Shown: positions 1 to 8,416 of the stretch, one piece after another
Layout of the letters: every line of letters starts with the position of its first letter
Position numbering within the stretch: position 1 is the first letter of the stretch
Source of the DNA: Nitrososphaerota archaeon
GTDB lineage: Archaea > Thermoproteota > Nitrososphaeria > Nitrososphaerales > Nitrosopumilaceae
NCBI GenBank assembly: GCA_016201435.1
Contig: JACQCT010000047.1
Span: 1 to 43,480 of the forward strand
Direction of reading: 5' to 3'
DNA: 43,480 nucleotides
Translations under genes and position numbers: made by a program
The notes under the pieces: model-generated
Told to the model about the DNA's origin: nothing
Database searches by the model: none
The model's input: the letters and a program-made list of their open reading frames with translations, nothing else

Positions 1-16
1 GCCAATTCGAATTGGC
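1..16. repeat. 16-bp perfect palindrome at window edge
   Basis: GCCAATTCGAATTGGC equals its own reverse complement over all 16 bases. It sits at the very edge of the window, so its neighbour on the left is unknown. It lies 63 bases beyond the stop of the first minus-strand gene. It could be a protein-binding site, part of a terminator, or chance. Confidence 0.35.
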
Positions 17-79
17 ATGACTTGATCACAGAAATTTGAATATTTATCTCTGCCGAAGAAAACCTAAGTTAGAAAATAT

Positions 80-436
80 TTATTTTTCTTCAAGTTTTCT
101 AGCAGTATTCTTAATTTCATCTACATTCCATGAAATTTCATTAAGTTCTTCCTTTGTTAAATTATCATTCCATTTTTCAAGCACGATTTTCAATATCTGT
201 GATGAATTGAATATTAGACTCCAATATGGATGATGCTCTGCAGTGGTATAGGCAAGTTCAGAAATTCCTTCCAATCCTATCTTGGCAAGCACTAGTGAAT
301 CAGTTTTTTCACCATATATTCTGATTATGTTTGCTTCCAAATCAGGTTGAATTTTTACTAGCAAATCTTTTTGTTCGAATGATTTTGCCAATTTAACAAG
401 AGATTCATAAAATTCAGCAAAAGGAATTTCAGGCAT
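80..436 (-). CDS. Conserved-looking hypothetical protein, 118 aa
   Basis: I do not recognise the family. The protein is soluble, about half charged or polar, with no signal peptide or membrane segment. The pattern suggests an alpha/beta start followed by a helical C-terminal half rich in Lys and Glu (residues about 85-118). It begins at an ATG only 3 bases beyond the stop of the CoA-binding protein gene, so the two very likely form one transcript on the minus strand. That linkage is the only functional hint. Base composition matches the neighbours. The coding call is firm; the function is unknown. Confidence 0.75.
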   Translation of the reverse strand: MPEIPFAEFYESLVKLAKSFEQKDLLVKIQPDLEANIIRIYGEKTDSLVLAKIGLEGISELAYTTAEHHPYWSLIFNSSQILKIVLEKWNDNLTKEELNEISWNVDEIKNTARKLEEK

Positions 437-439
437 GTC

Positions 440-850
440 TTAAAAAAGTCTCTGATGTTCTGCTAGCATGCATCTATTAAAAACAACTTCAATGCCAGCT
501 TTTTGTGCTAGAGATTCAGATTCGATGTTGTGTATTCCTTCCTGCAACCATATTACTTTGGGCTTTAGTTTTATAGCCTCATTAATTACCGGCATGACTT
601 GTTCTGATGGTCTGAACACATCAACAATGTCAACATGTTCAAGTATACCAGAAAGTTCAGAATAACACTTTTTACCCAAAATTTCATCCGTGGTGGGATT
701 TACTGGAATTATGTTGTATCCTTTTTCAGCAAGATATTTTGGTACGTAATGTGCTGCTTTTTCAGGATTTTTTGACATTCCAACTACTGCGATATTTTTT
801 AGTTCATAGAATTTTTTTATCTGTTCATCAGTATGACCGTCTTTTTCCAT
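440..850 (-). CDS. CoA-binding domain protein (YccU-like)
   Basis: This 136-residue protein is a single Rossmann CoA-binding domain like those at the start of ADP-forming acyl-CoA synthetases and in the stand-alone YccU family. Visible features are AVVGMSKNPEK (residues 21-31, nucleotide loop), VDVFRPSE (76-83), WLQEGI (101-106) and NRCMLAEH (125-132), all typical of the family. The length matches the stand-alone form. No acyl-CoA synthetase partner is adjacent, so the likely role is binding CoA or acyl-CoA; the physiological role is not known. The start is an ATG, and the gene is first in a two-gene minus-strand unit with the 118-aa protein. Confidence 0.88.
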   Translation of the reverse strand: MEKDGHTDEQIKKFYELKNIAVVGMSKNPEKAAHYVPKYLAEKGYNIIPVNPTTDEILGKKCYSELSGILEHVDIVDVFRPSEQVMPVINEAIKLKPKVIWLQEGIHNIESESLAQKAGIEVVFNRCMLAEHQRLF

Positions 851-924
851 GCTATGCTTACAATTAATTGGTTTAATATCTTGTCGAAGAACAATTTATA
901 GGGAGATTTTATTTAAAAATAATC

Positions 925-1479
925 ATGGAACAAGAACCAAACGATGTCATAGTTCTAAGCGCCATATTAAGAGGTGCCAAAAAATTTGATAAAATTGCCA
1001 AAGTCACAAAAATTTCTAGTAGCGAACTTAATGACATACTTCAACGATTAGAGAATAGAGAATTGATTGTTCTTACTGAAAAAAAAGGATTCTTTGGTCC
1101 TAAAAAGGAGTTAAATCTAACTGAGAAGGGTAGCAAAGAATTGGAAGAAAGAAAATTTGAACTTGAAAAAAATTGGAACAACATGGTAACTGTTTGGAAG
1201 AGTGGAGATAAGCAAAAATTGCAACAATATATGAATGATAATCGTTCAGTTATTCCTTCAATGATGTTTTTGGGAATAATGGATATTATGATGTTTAGTA
1301 CTATGATGGGTTTTATGGGCATGGCCATGTCAAGCTTTATTCCTGATACTCAAATGTATGGAGATTCACACATGTCAGACACGGGACATGATACTGGAGG
1401 TTCTGATTATAGCGGTGGCGATATGGGTCATGGTGATGGAGGCTCTGGCGACATGGGCGGCTTTGACGTTAATTTCTAA
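925..1479 (+). CDS. Winged-helix protein with Met-rich segment and Gly/Asp/His tail
   Basis: The N-terminal 80 residues form a PadR/MarR-like winged helix: a helix-turn-helix around residues 20-50, then the wing 'ELIVLTEKKGFFGPKKELNLT'-type segment at about 47-67. Residues about 108-137 are hydrophobic and extremely Met-rich (MMFLGIMDIMMFSTMMGFMG), like a membrane or metal-binding segment. The last 45 residues are Gly, Asp, Ser, His and Met repeats (GDMGHGDGGSGDMGG). Winged helix plus Met/His-rich tail suggests a metal- or membrane-linked regulator, but that is inference. It is transcribed divergently from the CoA-binding gene, with 74 bases between the starts. Confidence 0.8.
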   Translation: MEQEPNDVIVLSAILRGAKKFDKIAKVTKISSSELNDILQRLENRELIVLTEKKGFFGPKKELNLTEKGSKELEERKFELEKNWNNMVTVWKSGDKQKLQQYMNDNRSVIPSMMFLGIMDIMMFSTMMGFMGMAMSSFIPDTQMYGDSHMSDTGHDTGGSDYSGGDMGHGDGGSGDMGGFDVNF

Positions 1480-1580
1480 AAGTATCCAAACTTCTTAACA
1501 AACAAATATCAAACCAAAGAATACAAAATCAAAATGTTCCTTTAACCGAACATCATGAATAAAAATAAAAAAGGTTTCTT

Positions 1581-1976
1581 TTAACTACAGCTAAGATCAG
1601 CCATTACTTTTGCTATTACATCTGGTGATGTACCTGCATTAGTAAGAATTGCTTTCACACTATCACAAACAGACATTGCTGGCGTAGTTGTTGGTGTTGG
1701 TGTAGTTGTTGGTGGTGTTGGTGTGCTAGGTGCTGTAGAACCAGTCTTACCTTTCATCTGTGCTTGAGCAAGAGCTTGTTGCATTTTGTCATACTCACCT
1801 GGTGCACAAACATGATCGCCACAAATTCTTGGACCTCCAGGATAGAGTGCCGTATAGTGGTTATCGTTGAAGCTGTTTCGGCTCGTAAGAGCACTTGCGG
1901 CAGGAATTGTAACTGCTGCAATTGATGTCATAAGTACTGCTGTAACAAACAGTGCTAACATTAACTTAGACGACAT
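1581..1976 (-). CDS. Secreted four-cysteine protein with Pro/Thr linker
   Basis: A 131-residue exported protein. Starting at the ATG gives a clean signal peptide (MSSKLMLALF..., cleavage likely after ASA at residue 29). An upstream TTG would add six residues. The mature part has a first motif GGPRICGDHVCAPGEYDK with C52 and C57, a helix, a Pro/Thr-rich linker (residues about 79-100), and a C-terminal helical segment with C104 and C130. Four cysteines suggest two disulfides or metal binding outside the cell. Similar short 'CG..xCxPGE' secreted proteins recur in ammonia-oxidising archaea (family knowledge); the function is not known. It is monocistronic. Confidence 0.8.
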   Translation of the reverse strand: MSSKLMLALFVTAVLMTSIAAVTIPAASALTSRNSFNDNHYTALYPGGPRICGDHVCAPGEYDKMQQALAQAQMKGKTGSTAPSTPTPPTTTPTPTTTPAMSVCDSVKAILTNAGTSPDVIAKVMADLSCS

Positions 1977-2094
1977 TAACCTGACTATTGTCAAGCCATA
2001 TAAAAGAATTGCGTAACTTTTGGTACTTGATAAATAGTCATTTTCAAAACAAATAGATACTTTTTAAAATGATATCAGATCTAAGAATTACTTC

Positions 2095-2757
2095 ATGGTT
2101 GCAAAAATAGGTGCAAAAGCCCCGAATCTTAAAATTTCAAATTGGGTACAAGGGCTACCAACAAACATCGACAAGGAAAGAGACAACGTAATACTTGTAG
2201 AAGTTTTTCAAGTCAATTGTCCAGGTTGTTTTCTTTATGGAATTCCTCAAGCTATTGACATTTACAGCAAGTACCGTAAAGAGGGATTAACTGTCCTTGG
2301 AATGGCAACCGCCTTTGAGGATTATGATAAAAACACATTACAGAACTTGGAACTGTTACTTTCAAAAGGCGAAGTGATCGGAGAAACTCTTAAAGCTCTT
2401 GGGCAATATGGCCACTTGATGCAGGAGAATAAATTGCCATATAAAATTCCTTTTCCGGTAGGAATGGATTCATTAGTAAAAGAAACAGGAATGATAAATC
2501 AAGAACGAATATCCGGTTTCATAGATGCAAATGTTCCTGATTTTAATGCGTATGATGAACATTCTAAAGCAGAGATGATTGAGAAAGTCAAGCAATATCT
2601 AAAAAGTAAAGAACGTTCAGCTGAAACTTTTGAAGAATATGCATTGAGGGGAACTCCATCTTCTATCCTCATTGATAAAAAAGGAGTATTACGTGATGTT
2701 GCCTTTGGCCAGAATGAATTTCTTGAAGAAAAGATACAGAATTTATTAAAAGAGTAA
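2095..2757 (+). CDS. Thioredoxin-like / AhpC-TSA family protein
   Basis: A 220-residue redoxin-fold protein. The active-site CPGC lies at residues 42-45 (C42, C45) after the strand NVILVEVFQV, as in TlpA/AhpC-like proteins. The cis-proline loop 'LRGTPSSILID' appears near residues 182-192, before the last beta strands. A long insert (about residues 80-170) separates the two halves, larger than in a minimal thioredoxin. There is no signal peptide, so it is probably cytoplasmic. It may reduce disulfides or peroxides; the substrate is unknown. The start is ATG and the downstream biotin-ligase gene follows after 41 bases on the same strand. Confidence 0.85.
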   Translation: MVAKIGAKAPNLKISNWVQGLPTNIDKERDNVILVEVFQVNCPGCFLYGIPQAIDIYSKYRKEGLTVLGMATAFEDYDKNTLQNLELLLSKGEVIGETLKALGQYGHLMQENKLPYKIPFPVGMDSLVKETGMINQERISGFIDANVPDFNAYDEHSKAEMIEKVKQYLKSKERSAETFEEYALRGTPSSILIDKKGVLRDVAFGQNEFLEEKIQNLLKE

Positions 2758-2798
2758 CAAGAATATAACAATAATTACCCTAACTGTCTTGGTTTTGT

Positions 2799-3791
2799 GT
2801 GCATACTTCATTTGACAATACATCTCTTGTCAAGATAGTTACTCTACTAAAGTCTCACAAATCTGAATACCTATCAGGTCAAGACTTGAGTGATTCTCTA
2901 AAGCTAAGTCGCGCAGCAGTTTGGAAACATGTCAAAAAACTACAATCATTAGGATACAAAATAGATTCAAAACCAAAGTCAGGATACAAATTAATCAAAA
3001 CAACAGATTTGCTTCTTCCTTGGGAAATAAGTGACGGTCTTGAAACAAAATTCCTGGGCAAAAGAATTTACTATTTTGATATCCTTGATTCCACACAAAA
3101 TTTTGCAATTGAACTTGCTTCAAAAAAAATAGAAAATGGAACATTAGTAATTTCAGAAAAACAGACACATGGAAGAGGAAGATTAGACAGAAAGTGGATT
3201 TCTCCAAGTGGTGGTATTTGGCTATCATTAATTTTACACCCAGAATTTGAGATTTCAGTATCTACGTTATTTCCTCTGATTACCTCACTTGCACTTGCAA
3301 TGGCAATTGAAAAAATTTTAAAAATTAAACCAAAATTGAAATGGCCTAACGATGTGACTATCAACGATAAAAAAGTTGCAGGCATATTGGTTGATGCTTC
3401 TGTCGAATCTGGCAAAATTGATTATTTGGTGCTTGGCATTGGAATTAACTTCAAAATTAATCCTACCGAAATTGAAAAAATGATCAAACATACTGCAAAT
3501 TATTATGGTGTTACAACTCTTCTTAAGAAAAATGAAAACATGAATCCTATAAAATTAGTTCAAAGATTTCTTTTAGAACTCGAAAAACTTTATCAGATTT
3601 CACTAAAAAAAGAACCCGTGTTTTTTACACGAGAATGGACAAAGCGATCTTCAACAATAGGAAAATCAATTGCCATCACATTGCCAAATGAAACCTTGAG
3701 AGGAAAGGCACTCAGAATAGATAATGATGGTGCACTAGTCATATCAAATAAAGGTAAAACTCGAAGGGTTATCGTTGGTGATGTAAGATAA
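2799..3791 (+). CDS. birA: Biotin-[acetyl-CoA carboxylase] ligase, BirA-like with HTH
   Basis: This 330-residue protein joins biotin to the carrier domain of biotin-dependent carboxylases via biotinyl-AMP. In ammonia-oxidising archaea the target would be the acetyl-CoA/propionyl-CoA carboxylase of the 3-hydroxypropionate/4-hydroxybutyrate cycle (family knowledge). The N-terminal winged helix (about residues 10-65) suggests BirA-type DNA binding. The catalytic domain shows the adenylate loop GRGRLDRKW (125-133), KWPND (181-185) and GIL (195-197). The C-terminal SH3-like domain 'GKSIAITL...GKALRIDNDGAL' is present. Start is GTG; no in-frame ATG occurs early. Whether it truly autoregulates is unproven. 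Confidence 0.93.
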   Translation: MHTSFDNTSLVKIVTLLKSHKSEYLSGQDLSDSLKLSRAAVWKHVKKLQSLGYKIDSKPKSGYKLIKTTDLLLPWEISDGLETKFLGKRIYYFDILDSTQNFAIELASKKIENGTLVISEKQTHGRGRLDRKWISPSGGIWLSLILHPEFEISVSTLFPLITSLALAMAIEKILKIKPKLKWPNDVTINDKKVAGILVDASVESGKIDYLVLGIGINFKINPTEIEKMIKHTANYYGVTTLLKKNENMNPIKLVQRFLLELEKLYQISLKKEPVFFTREWTKRSSTIGKSIAITLPNETLRGKALRIDNDGALVISNKGKTRRVIVGDVR

Positions 3792-3836
3792 GAAAGAGCT
3801 CAAAATTTTTTATAATTATTAATTTAGAGTACATAT

Positions 3837-4670
3837 GTGAAGATTTGTTGGGCAAACACAGACAGTTTTGATGATTCTAATATTGTCATAATAGGAATTC
3901 CAGACGAATCAAAATCACATGCGCTTAGAAAAGGAGCATCTGAGGCGCCAGACAAGATTCGTGAAATTTCTTGTATCAGAGATATGTACGTTAGAGACAA
4001 TAAGACATCTTTAGGATTACCAATTTTAGGAATAAAAAAGAAAATTTACGATTATGGCAATGTGAAAAAAACTGAAATAGGAAATGTAATCAATAATGTA
4101 ACTTCAAAATCTAAAATTCCAATATCATTAGGAGGGGATCATTCTATTTCGACAGAAATAATAAAATCAATTTCAAAAAAATTAGGTCCGATTTCTTTGG
4201 TTTATTTTGATGCACATCCTGATTTTATTGGTTCCACTCAAAATTATTACGGTTCTGTCTTTTATGATTCATTATCTTATATTGATCTAAAATCTAGCCT
4301 ACAGATTGGGACTAGAACTCCAGAGCAAGAAGAAATTGACAATATAAAAAAATACAATGTTACTGTAATTACTCCTCTAGATATAATAAAAAATGGAATA
4401 GTGGAAACAGAAAAAACCATAATGAGCAAGATTGGAAAAAATGTGTATGTGTCTTTTGACATGGATGCAATAGATCCAGCTTATGCACCTGGTGTATCAG
4501 TTCCAGTTCCAATGGGTTTACGTAATACTGAAGCTATATACTTACTCAAATCACTTGCAAAAAGAGCAGTTGGTATAGATATAATGGAGGTTTGTCCAGA
4601 TTATGATGTTAAAGATAGAACGTCCCACTTGGCATCAAGAATGATTGCAGAAATAATATCATCAATTTAA
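3837..4670 (+). CDS. speB: Agmatinase/arginase family ureohydrolase
   Basis: A 277-residue ureohydrolase that would hydrolyse a guanidino compound such as agmatine to putrescine and urea. The two-Mn2+ site is complete: GGDHS (residues 99-103), DAHPD (125-129) and DMDAIDP (208-214). The length fits archaeal agmatinases. Substrate choice (agmatine, arginine or another guanidino compound) cannot be read from the sequence. The start is GTG because the overlapping ATG two bases upstream reads straight into a stop. An AT-rich TATA-like stretch (TTTTTATAA) lies just upstream, consistent with its own promoter. Confidence 0.88.
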   Translation: MKICWANTDSFDDSNIVIIGIPDESKSHALRKGASEAPDKIREISCIRDMYVRDNKTSLGLPILGIKKKIYDYGNVKKTEIGNVINNVTSKSKIPISLGGDHSISTEIIKSISKKLGPISLVYFDAHPDFIGSTQNYYGSVFYDSLSYIDLKSSLQIGTRTPEQEEIDNIKKYNVTVITPLDIIKNGIVETEKTIMSKIGKNVYVSFDMDAIDPAYAPGVSVPVPMGLRNTEAIYLLKSLAKRAVGIDIMEVCPDYDVKDRTSHLASRMIAEIISSI

Positions 4671-4730
4671 TCTAAAAAATAATTATGAAACGGCATATAC
4701 TTTTAACTAGGGCCATTACGTAATTTACTA

Positions 4731-5132
4731 ATGTTTTCATATTTTACTATAAAAGATGCAAATGAAATTCTTCCAGTTGTTATTAAAAAGTTTAAAAATA
4801 TTCTCAATATGAAAAACGAGGTTTTCAAAATTCAAAGTGAGATGGAAAACAATCCAAAATACATGTCAAGCTTTCAAGACTATGTAATAAAAAAACAAGA
4901 ACTTAATTCAGCATTATCCAACTTTTACAAATCCATTGAAGATTTAGAGAAAATGGGCGTAATGATTAAAAGTGTAGATGAAGGACTATTAGACTTTCCA
5001 TCACAAAGGTTTGAAGAAGAAGTTTGGCTTTGTTGGAAAGAGGGAGAAACCGAAATCAAATTTTGGCATGGAAAAGATGAAGGATTCATGGGAAGAAAAC
5101 CACTCAGTGTAAGTGACGAGTCTTTAGTGTAA
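4731..5132 (+). CDS. DUF2203 family protein
   Basis: A 133-residue protein matching the DUF2203 pattern: an N-terminal 'YFTIKDANEILP' segment, a long helical middle, and the C-terminal 'VWLCWKEGETEIKFWHGKDEGFMGRKPL' type region (about residues 100-127) with conserved Trp, His and Gly. The family is widespread but of unknown function. Its TAA stop directly abuts the ATG of the UbiA gene, so the two are probably cotranscribed and translationally coupled; that link is the main clue. A TATA-like TATACTTTTAA sits about 25-30 bases upstream of the ATG. Confidence 0.82.
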   Translation: MFSYFTIKDANEILPVVIKKFKNILNMKNEVFKIQSEMENNPKYMSSFQDYVIKKQELNSALSNFYKSIEDLEKMGVMIKSVDEGLLDFPSQRFEEEVWLCWKEGETEIKFWHGKDEGFMGRKPLSVSDESLV

Positions 5133-6020
5133 ATGCTATCTAGTTGGCTTAGAGTAATCAGAGTAAAATTTCTTCTTGCCTCAGTGATTGCAGTTTGTCT
5201 TGGTCTTACCATAAATTGGTGGCAAAACCAAACCGTCGATATCGTATATGGTATCTTGACATTTGTTGGAGTTTTGGCGTTGCATGCAAGCGTAGATTTG
5301 CTTAATGATTATTGGGATTTCAAGCGTCATATAGATACAGAAACTCAGAGAACCAAATTCAGTGGAGGCACTGGCGTATTGCCAGAAGGTTTACTGAAAC
5401 CAAATGATGTTTACAAAGCTGGCATAATTTTTCTGGTAATAGGTTCTGCAGTAGGCGGCTATTTTATTTTTGAAAAAGGAATAACCATTGCAATCATTCT
5501 TGCCTTTGCCATAATTTCTATTTATTTTTATTCCACAAGAATTGTTGATTCTGGGTTAGGTGAAATTTTTGTAGCCATAAAAGGAGCCATGATTGTACTT
5601 GGTACATCTTTTGTACAAACTTCGCATATTACTGTAGAACCAATACTTGGCGGAATTATTGTGGGGGTTTTATCTTCCCTTGTATTATTTGTAAATTCAT
5701 TTCCAGATTTTGATGCTGACAAAGCAGGTGGTAGAAAAACGCTAGTTATAATGTTAGGTAAAAAAAAGGCAGCTAGTGTAGTATGGGTTTTTCCAATTAT
5801 TGCATATTGCGTCATAGTATTAGGAACAGCCACACATGTACTTCCAATTCTTTCACTGATAACCTTGTTTACAATTCCGTTATTAATGAAATCAGGATTG
5901 AGCTTGAAACAAAATTTTGATGATGTTGATAAAATTGTTTCTACAATGGGCTCATTTGTATCATATAGTAGAATAACTGGATTATTGCTAGTCCTAAGTT
6001 TTCTTTTTTTATCAAAATAA
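5133..6020 (+). CDS. UbiA-family prenyltransferase (MenA-like)
   Basis: A 295-residue membrane enzyme that transfers a polyprenyl chain to an aromatic or lipid acceptor. It has about eight or nine hydrophobic segments and both Asp-rich motifs: NDYWD (residues 58-62, NDxxD) and DFDAD (192-196). The pattern 'SGGTGVLPEGLL' after the first motif is typical of MenA-type 1,4-dihydroxy-2-naphthoate prenyltransferases, so a role in menaquinone synthesis is the best guess. Geranylgeranylglyceryl-phosphate or heme O synthase functions are less likely. The ATG follows the stop of the DUF2203 gene with no gap. Confidence 0.87.
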   Translation: MLSSWLRVIRVKFLLASVIAVCLGLTINWWQNQTVDIVYGILTFVGVLALHASVDLLNDYWDFKRHIDTETQRTKFSGGTGVLPEGLLKPNDVYKAGIIFLVIGSAVGGYFIFEKGITIAIILAFAIISIYFYSTRIVDSGLGEIFVAIKGAMIVLGTSFVQTSHITVEPILGGIIVGVLSSLVLFVNSFPDFDADKAGGRKTLVIMLGKKKAASVVWVFPIIAYCVIVLGTATHVLPILSLITLFTIPLLMKSGLSLKQNFDDVDKIVSTMGSFVSYSRITGLLLVLSFLFLSK

Positions 6021-6060
6021 AACACATTACAATTAAATCAACCATTAGAAAAGATACGTT

Positions 6061-7167
6061 ATGATTACAGGTTATGCGACGCCAGAAGGTACTTTGAATT
6101 TTGCAAAAAGAAGTCAACTTGCTGCAAAAAACCATTTTAGATCATTCAATAGATTGACTCTTTCATCATTAGGTATTGGAACATACCTAGGAAATGTTGA
6201 CAGCGTCACAGACAATCTAGTAAAAGAGGCTATCAAAAAATCAGTTCTTTCTGGAATAAATGTGATTGACACTGCAATAAATTATCGTTCTCAAAAAGCA
6301 GAAAGATCGGTGGGCAGAGCAGCATCAGAATTATTAGAAGAAGGCAAAGCCGAACGAGAAGAGTTGTTTATCAGTACAAAAAATGGTTATGTAACAAATG
6401 ATGGTGATGTCAATGAAGAATTTTGGCAATACATTCACAATACGCTAGTCAAACCAGGCATAATCAAATCCAACGACATTTCTTCTGGATACCATTGTAT
6501 GACCATACCATACCTAGAGCAGCAACTCAATCAAAGTTTGAAGAATCTAGGGCTCGATTGTGTTGATCTGATTTATCTTCACAATGCAATAGAAGGTCAG
6601 CTCCAAGATATTTCAAAAGAAGAATTTATGAAGAAATTAAAAGATGTTTTCGAATTTTATGAAAAGCAAAGAAAAAGCGGCAGTATCAGATATTATGGTA
6701 TGGCAACTTGGGACTGCTTTAGAGTAGCAAATGAACATCCACAACACATCTTACTATCAGATGTAATTAGGCTTGCAAAAGAGGCAGGAGGGAAAGAACA
6801 CGGGTTTAGATTTATTCAACTTCCTTACAACATGTATCTTGATCAAGCTTTAATTTTGAAAAATCAAATTGTAAATGGTTCTGAAGCATCAATATTAGAA
6901 ACAGCAATAAATTTAGGAATAGGGGTTTTTGCAAGTGTTCCCCTTATGCAAGCAAAACTTCTCAAGCCAAACACAATACCAGAATTTGGAAATTTACAGC
7001 TACCATCACATAGAGCGTTACAGTTTGTAAGATCTACACCGGGAATAATAGCTCCACTGGTAGGACAGAAAACTGCAGAGCATGTTAATGAGAATCTCGA
7101 ATTAGTTAAAATCGAACCATTATCAAATACAGAGTTTACAGATATAATCAAGAAACTATCATCATAA
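6061..7167 (+). CDS. Aldo/keto reductase family oxidoreductase
   Basis: A 368-residue (alpha/beta)8 NAD(P)H-dependent oxidoreductase. The catalytic tetrad is visible: D70 and Y75 in DTAINY, K107 in FISTKNG, and H174 in YLHN. A long insertion (about residues 112-150) and an active-site neighbourhood 'YYGMATWDCF' distinguish it from short AKRs. The C-terminal 'RSTPGIIAPLVGQKTAEHVNENL' is the usual cofactor-binding end. The substrate cannot be assigned. The ATG lies 40 bases after UbiA, on the same strand, with an AT-rich gap. Confidence 0.9.
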   Translation: MITGYATPEGTLNFAKRSQLAAKNHFRSFNRLTLSSLGIGTYLGNVDSVTDNLVKEAIKKSVLSGINVIDTAINYRSQKAERSVGRAASELLEEGKAEREELFISTKNGYVTNDGDVNEEFWQYIHNTLVKPGIIKSNDISSGYHCMTIPYLEQQLNQSLKNLGLDCVDLIYLHNAIEGQLQDISKEEFMKKLKDVFEFYEKQRKSGSIRYYGMATWDCFRVANEHPQHILLSDVIRLAKEAGGKEHGFRFIQLPYNMYLDQALILKNQIVNGSEASILETAINLGIGVFASVPLMQAKLLKPNTIPEFGNLQLPSHRALQFVRSTPGIIAPLVGQKTAEHVNENLELVKIEPLSNTEFTDIIKKLSS

Positions 7168-7239
7168 TCATTACAGCTAATTTTACATTAACGATTATCA
7201 ACTGTAAGTTTTAAATAGAAAAGATAATCGAGGTGACAT

Positions 7240-7383
7240 ATGCCAGTAGACCCTGTTTGCGGAATTGAGCTTGACGAGAGCTTGGCGTTAGTGCATGAAC
7301 ATAAAGGAAAAAAGTACTATTTTTGTTGCCATGGATGCAAGCGTATTTTTGTTAAAAAGCCAAACAAGTGGAAAAAAGACTAG
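7240..7383 (+). CDS. YHS/TRASH-type metal-binding mini-protein, 47 aa
   Basis: A 47-residue protein with the YHS-domain pattern: MPVDPVCGIELD at the start, then YYFCCHGCKRIF. The cysteines C7, C29, C30 and C33 and His31 are the expected heavy-metal ligands. Such stand-alone YHS proteins bind Cu, Ag or other soft metals and often act as chaperones or sensors (family knowledge). A TATA-like TTTAAATAG lies about 25-30 bases upstream of the ATG. The TAG stop overlaps the stop of the convergent asparagine-synthetase-like gene by 4 bases. A copper role fits a copper-dependent ammonia oxidiser but is inference. Confidence 0.82.
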   Translation: MPVDPVCGIELDESLALVHEHKGKKYYFCCHGCKRIFVKKPNKWKKD

Positions 7384-8330
7384 ATAGGAAAATTTCCGCA
7401 CATGCGGCAAAAGTGCGAACCTGTTGGAATAGCACCATTACATTCCGGACACCTAGATTTTGACACTCCTAAAAAAGTAGGTGGATCATAATACTTACGA
7501 TATATCTCATAATAATAAAGAGACTCTTTTGTTCCTAATCTTACTTTTTCAGTTTCAAGATAAAGTAAAAGTTTGTCCTTAAACACAGAGTCAGAAATAA
7601 GATTACTAAAAAATGATGTCAAACCTGTCGTTCCAGAACCATCTTGCATAGCTGATTTTTCTCGCCAAACTATTTCCTCAGGAATTACTCTTTCAAAAGA
7701 TTTTCTTAGAATCCATTTTCCAAATTTTTTGCCTTTTTCTTCATGTACCTTGAGATCTGTAGGTATTGATTTTGCATATTTAACAACAGAATCATTAAGA
7801 AATGGCATTTCAACGTCAACCCCAATAGACTCGCCAATTATTTTGGCAGGAAAGTGCATTACCTGCCATATTCTTTCCAGATCCTTTTGTAGTTCTACAG
7901 GTGTCATTTTTTGAAAGAAGTGATAACCTGCAAAAAGTTCGTCTGCGCCATCACCTGTAATTATACTAGAATATCCTTTTTCCTTTACCATACTGATTGT
8001 CAAAAACATGACAATCGCATTACGAATTTCTATAGGATTAAAGACTTTGAGAATTTTTATTGTTTTATCAATAGCAGATAGCAATTGTTCAATTGATACA
8101 GTTTGGACCTCCAATGGCAATCCAATTTGTTTTGCCGCTAGCTGCGAATATACCAAATCTGTAGAAATAAAGTCCTTGGCAATAGTAGCAAATGCGTTAA
8201 TTTTTTTATCATTTAAACAAAAAGCCAAAATCGAGCTATCCAATCCTCCAGATAATGCGATACTTTTTGACTTGCAATCATTTACTGCTGTAGAGAGCAG
8301 TTTGTGAAGATTTGAACAAATTTCTTGCAA
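7380..8330 (-). CDS. Stand-alone asparagine-synthetase-like ATP pyrophosphatase with zinc ribbon
   Basis: A 316-residue protein holding only the synthetase half of AsnB. It has the PP-loop SGGLDS (27-32) and the second ATP-site motif GDGADELFAGY (126-136). The N-terminal glutamine amidotransferase domain is absent, since the protein begins about 20 residues before the PP-loop. The C-terminus carries a zinc ribbon, CPEC (294-297) and CRMC (308-311), which ordinary asparagine synthetases lack. It could use free ammonia, plentiful in an ammonia oxidiser, or adenylate another substrate such as a protein or tRNA. The true reaction is not predictable. The start is near the PP-loop and upstream in-frame sequence offers no longer form. 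Confidence 0.85.
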   Translation of the reverse strand: MQEICSNLHKLLSTAVNDCKSKSIALSGGLDSSILAFCLNDKKINAFATIAKDFISTDLVYSQLAAKQIGLPLEVQTVSIEQLLSAIDKTIKILKVFNPIEIRNAIVMFLTISMVKEKGYSSIITGDGADELFAGYHFFQKMTPVELQKDLERIWQVMHFPAKIIGESIGVDVEMPFLNDSVVKYAKSIPTDLKVHEEKGKKFGKWILRKSFERVIPEEIVWREKSAMQDGSGTTGLTSFFSNLISDSVFKDKLLLYLETEKVRLGTKESLYYYEIYRKYYDPPTFLGVSKSRCPECNGAIPTGSHFCRMCGNFPI

Positions 8331-8386
8331 TATTCAAGATTTGAATTTCTCACTAAAATAAGGTATCTTGGCAAATAAGATTAGCT

Positions 8387-8394
8387 TTAAATAT
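8387..8394 (+). promoter_or_regulatory. TATA box of the HTH regulator gene
   Basis: TTTAAATA centred about 26 bases before the ATG at 8417, preceded by GC as in an archaeal BRE. The spacing fits a leaderless transcript. Confidence 0.55.
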
Positions 8395-8416
8395 TTTACA
8401 GAAGCAAATTTATCAT

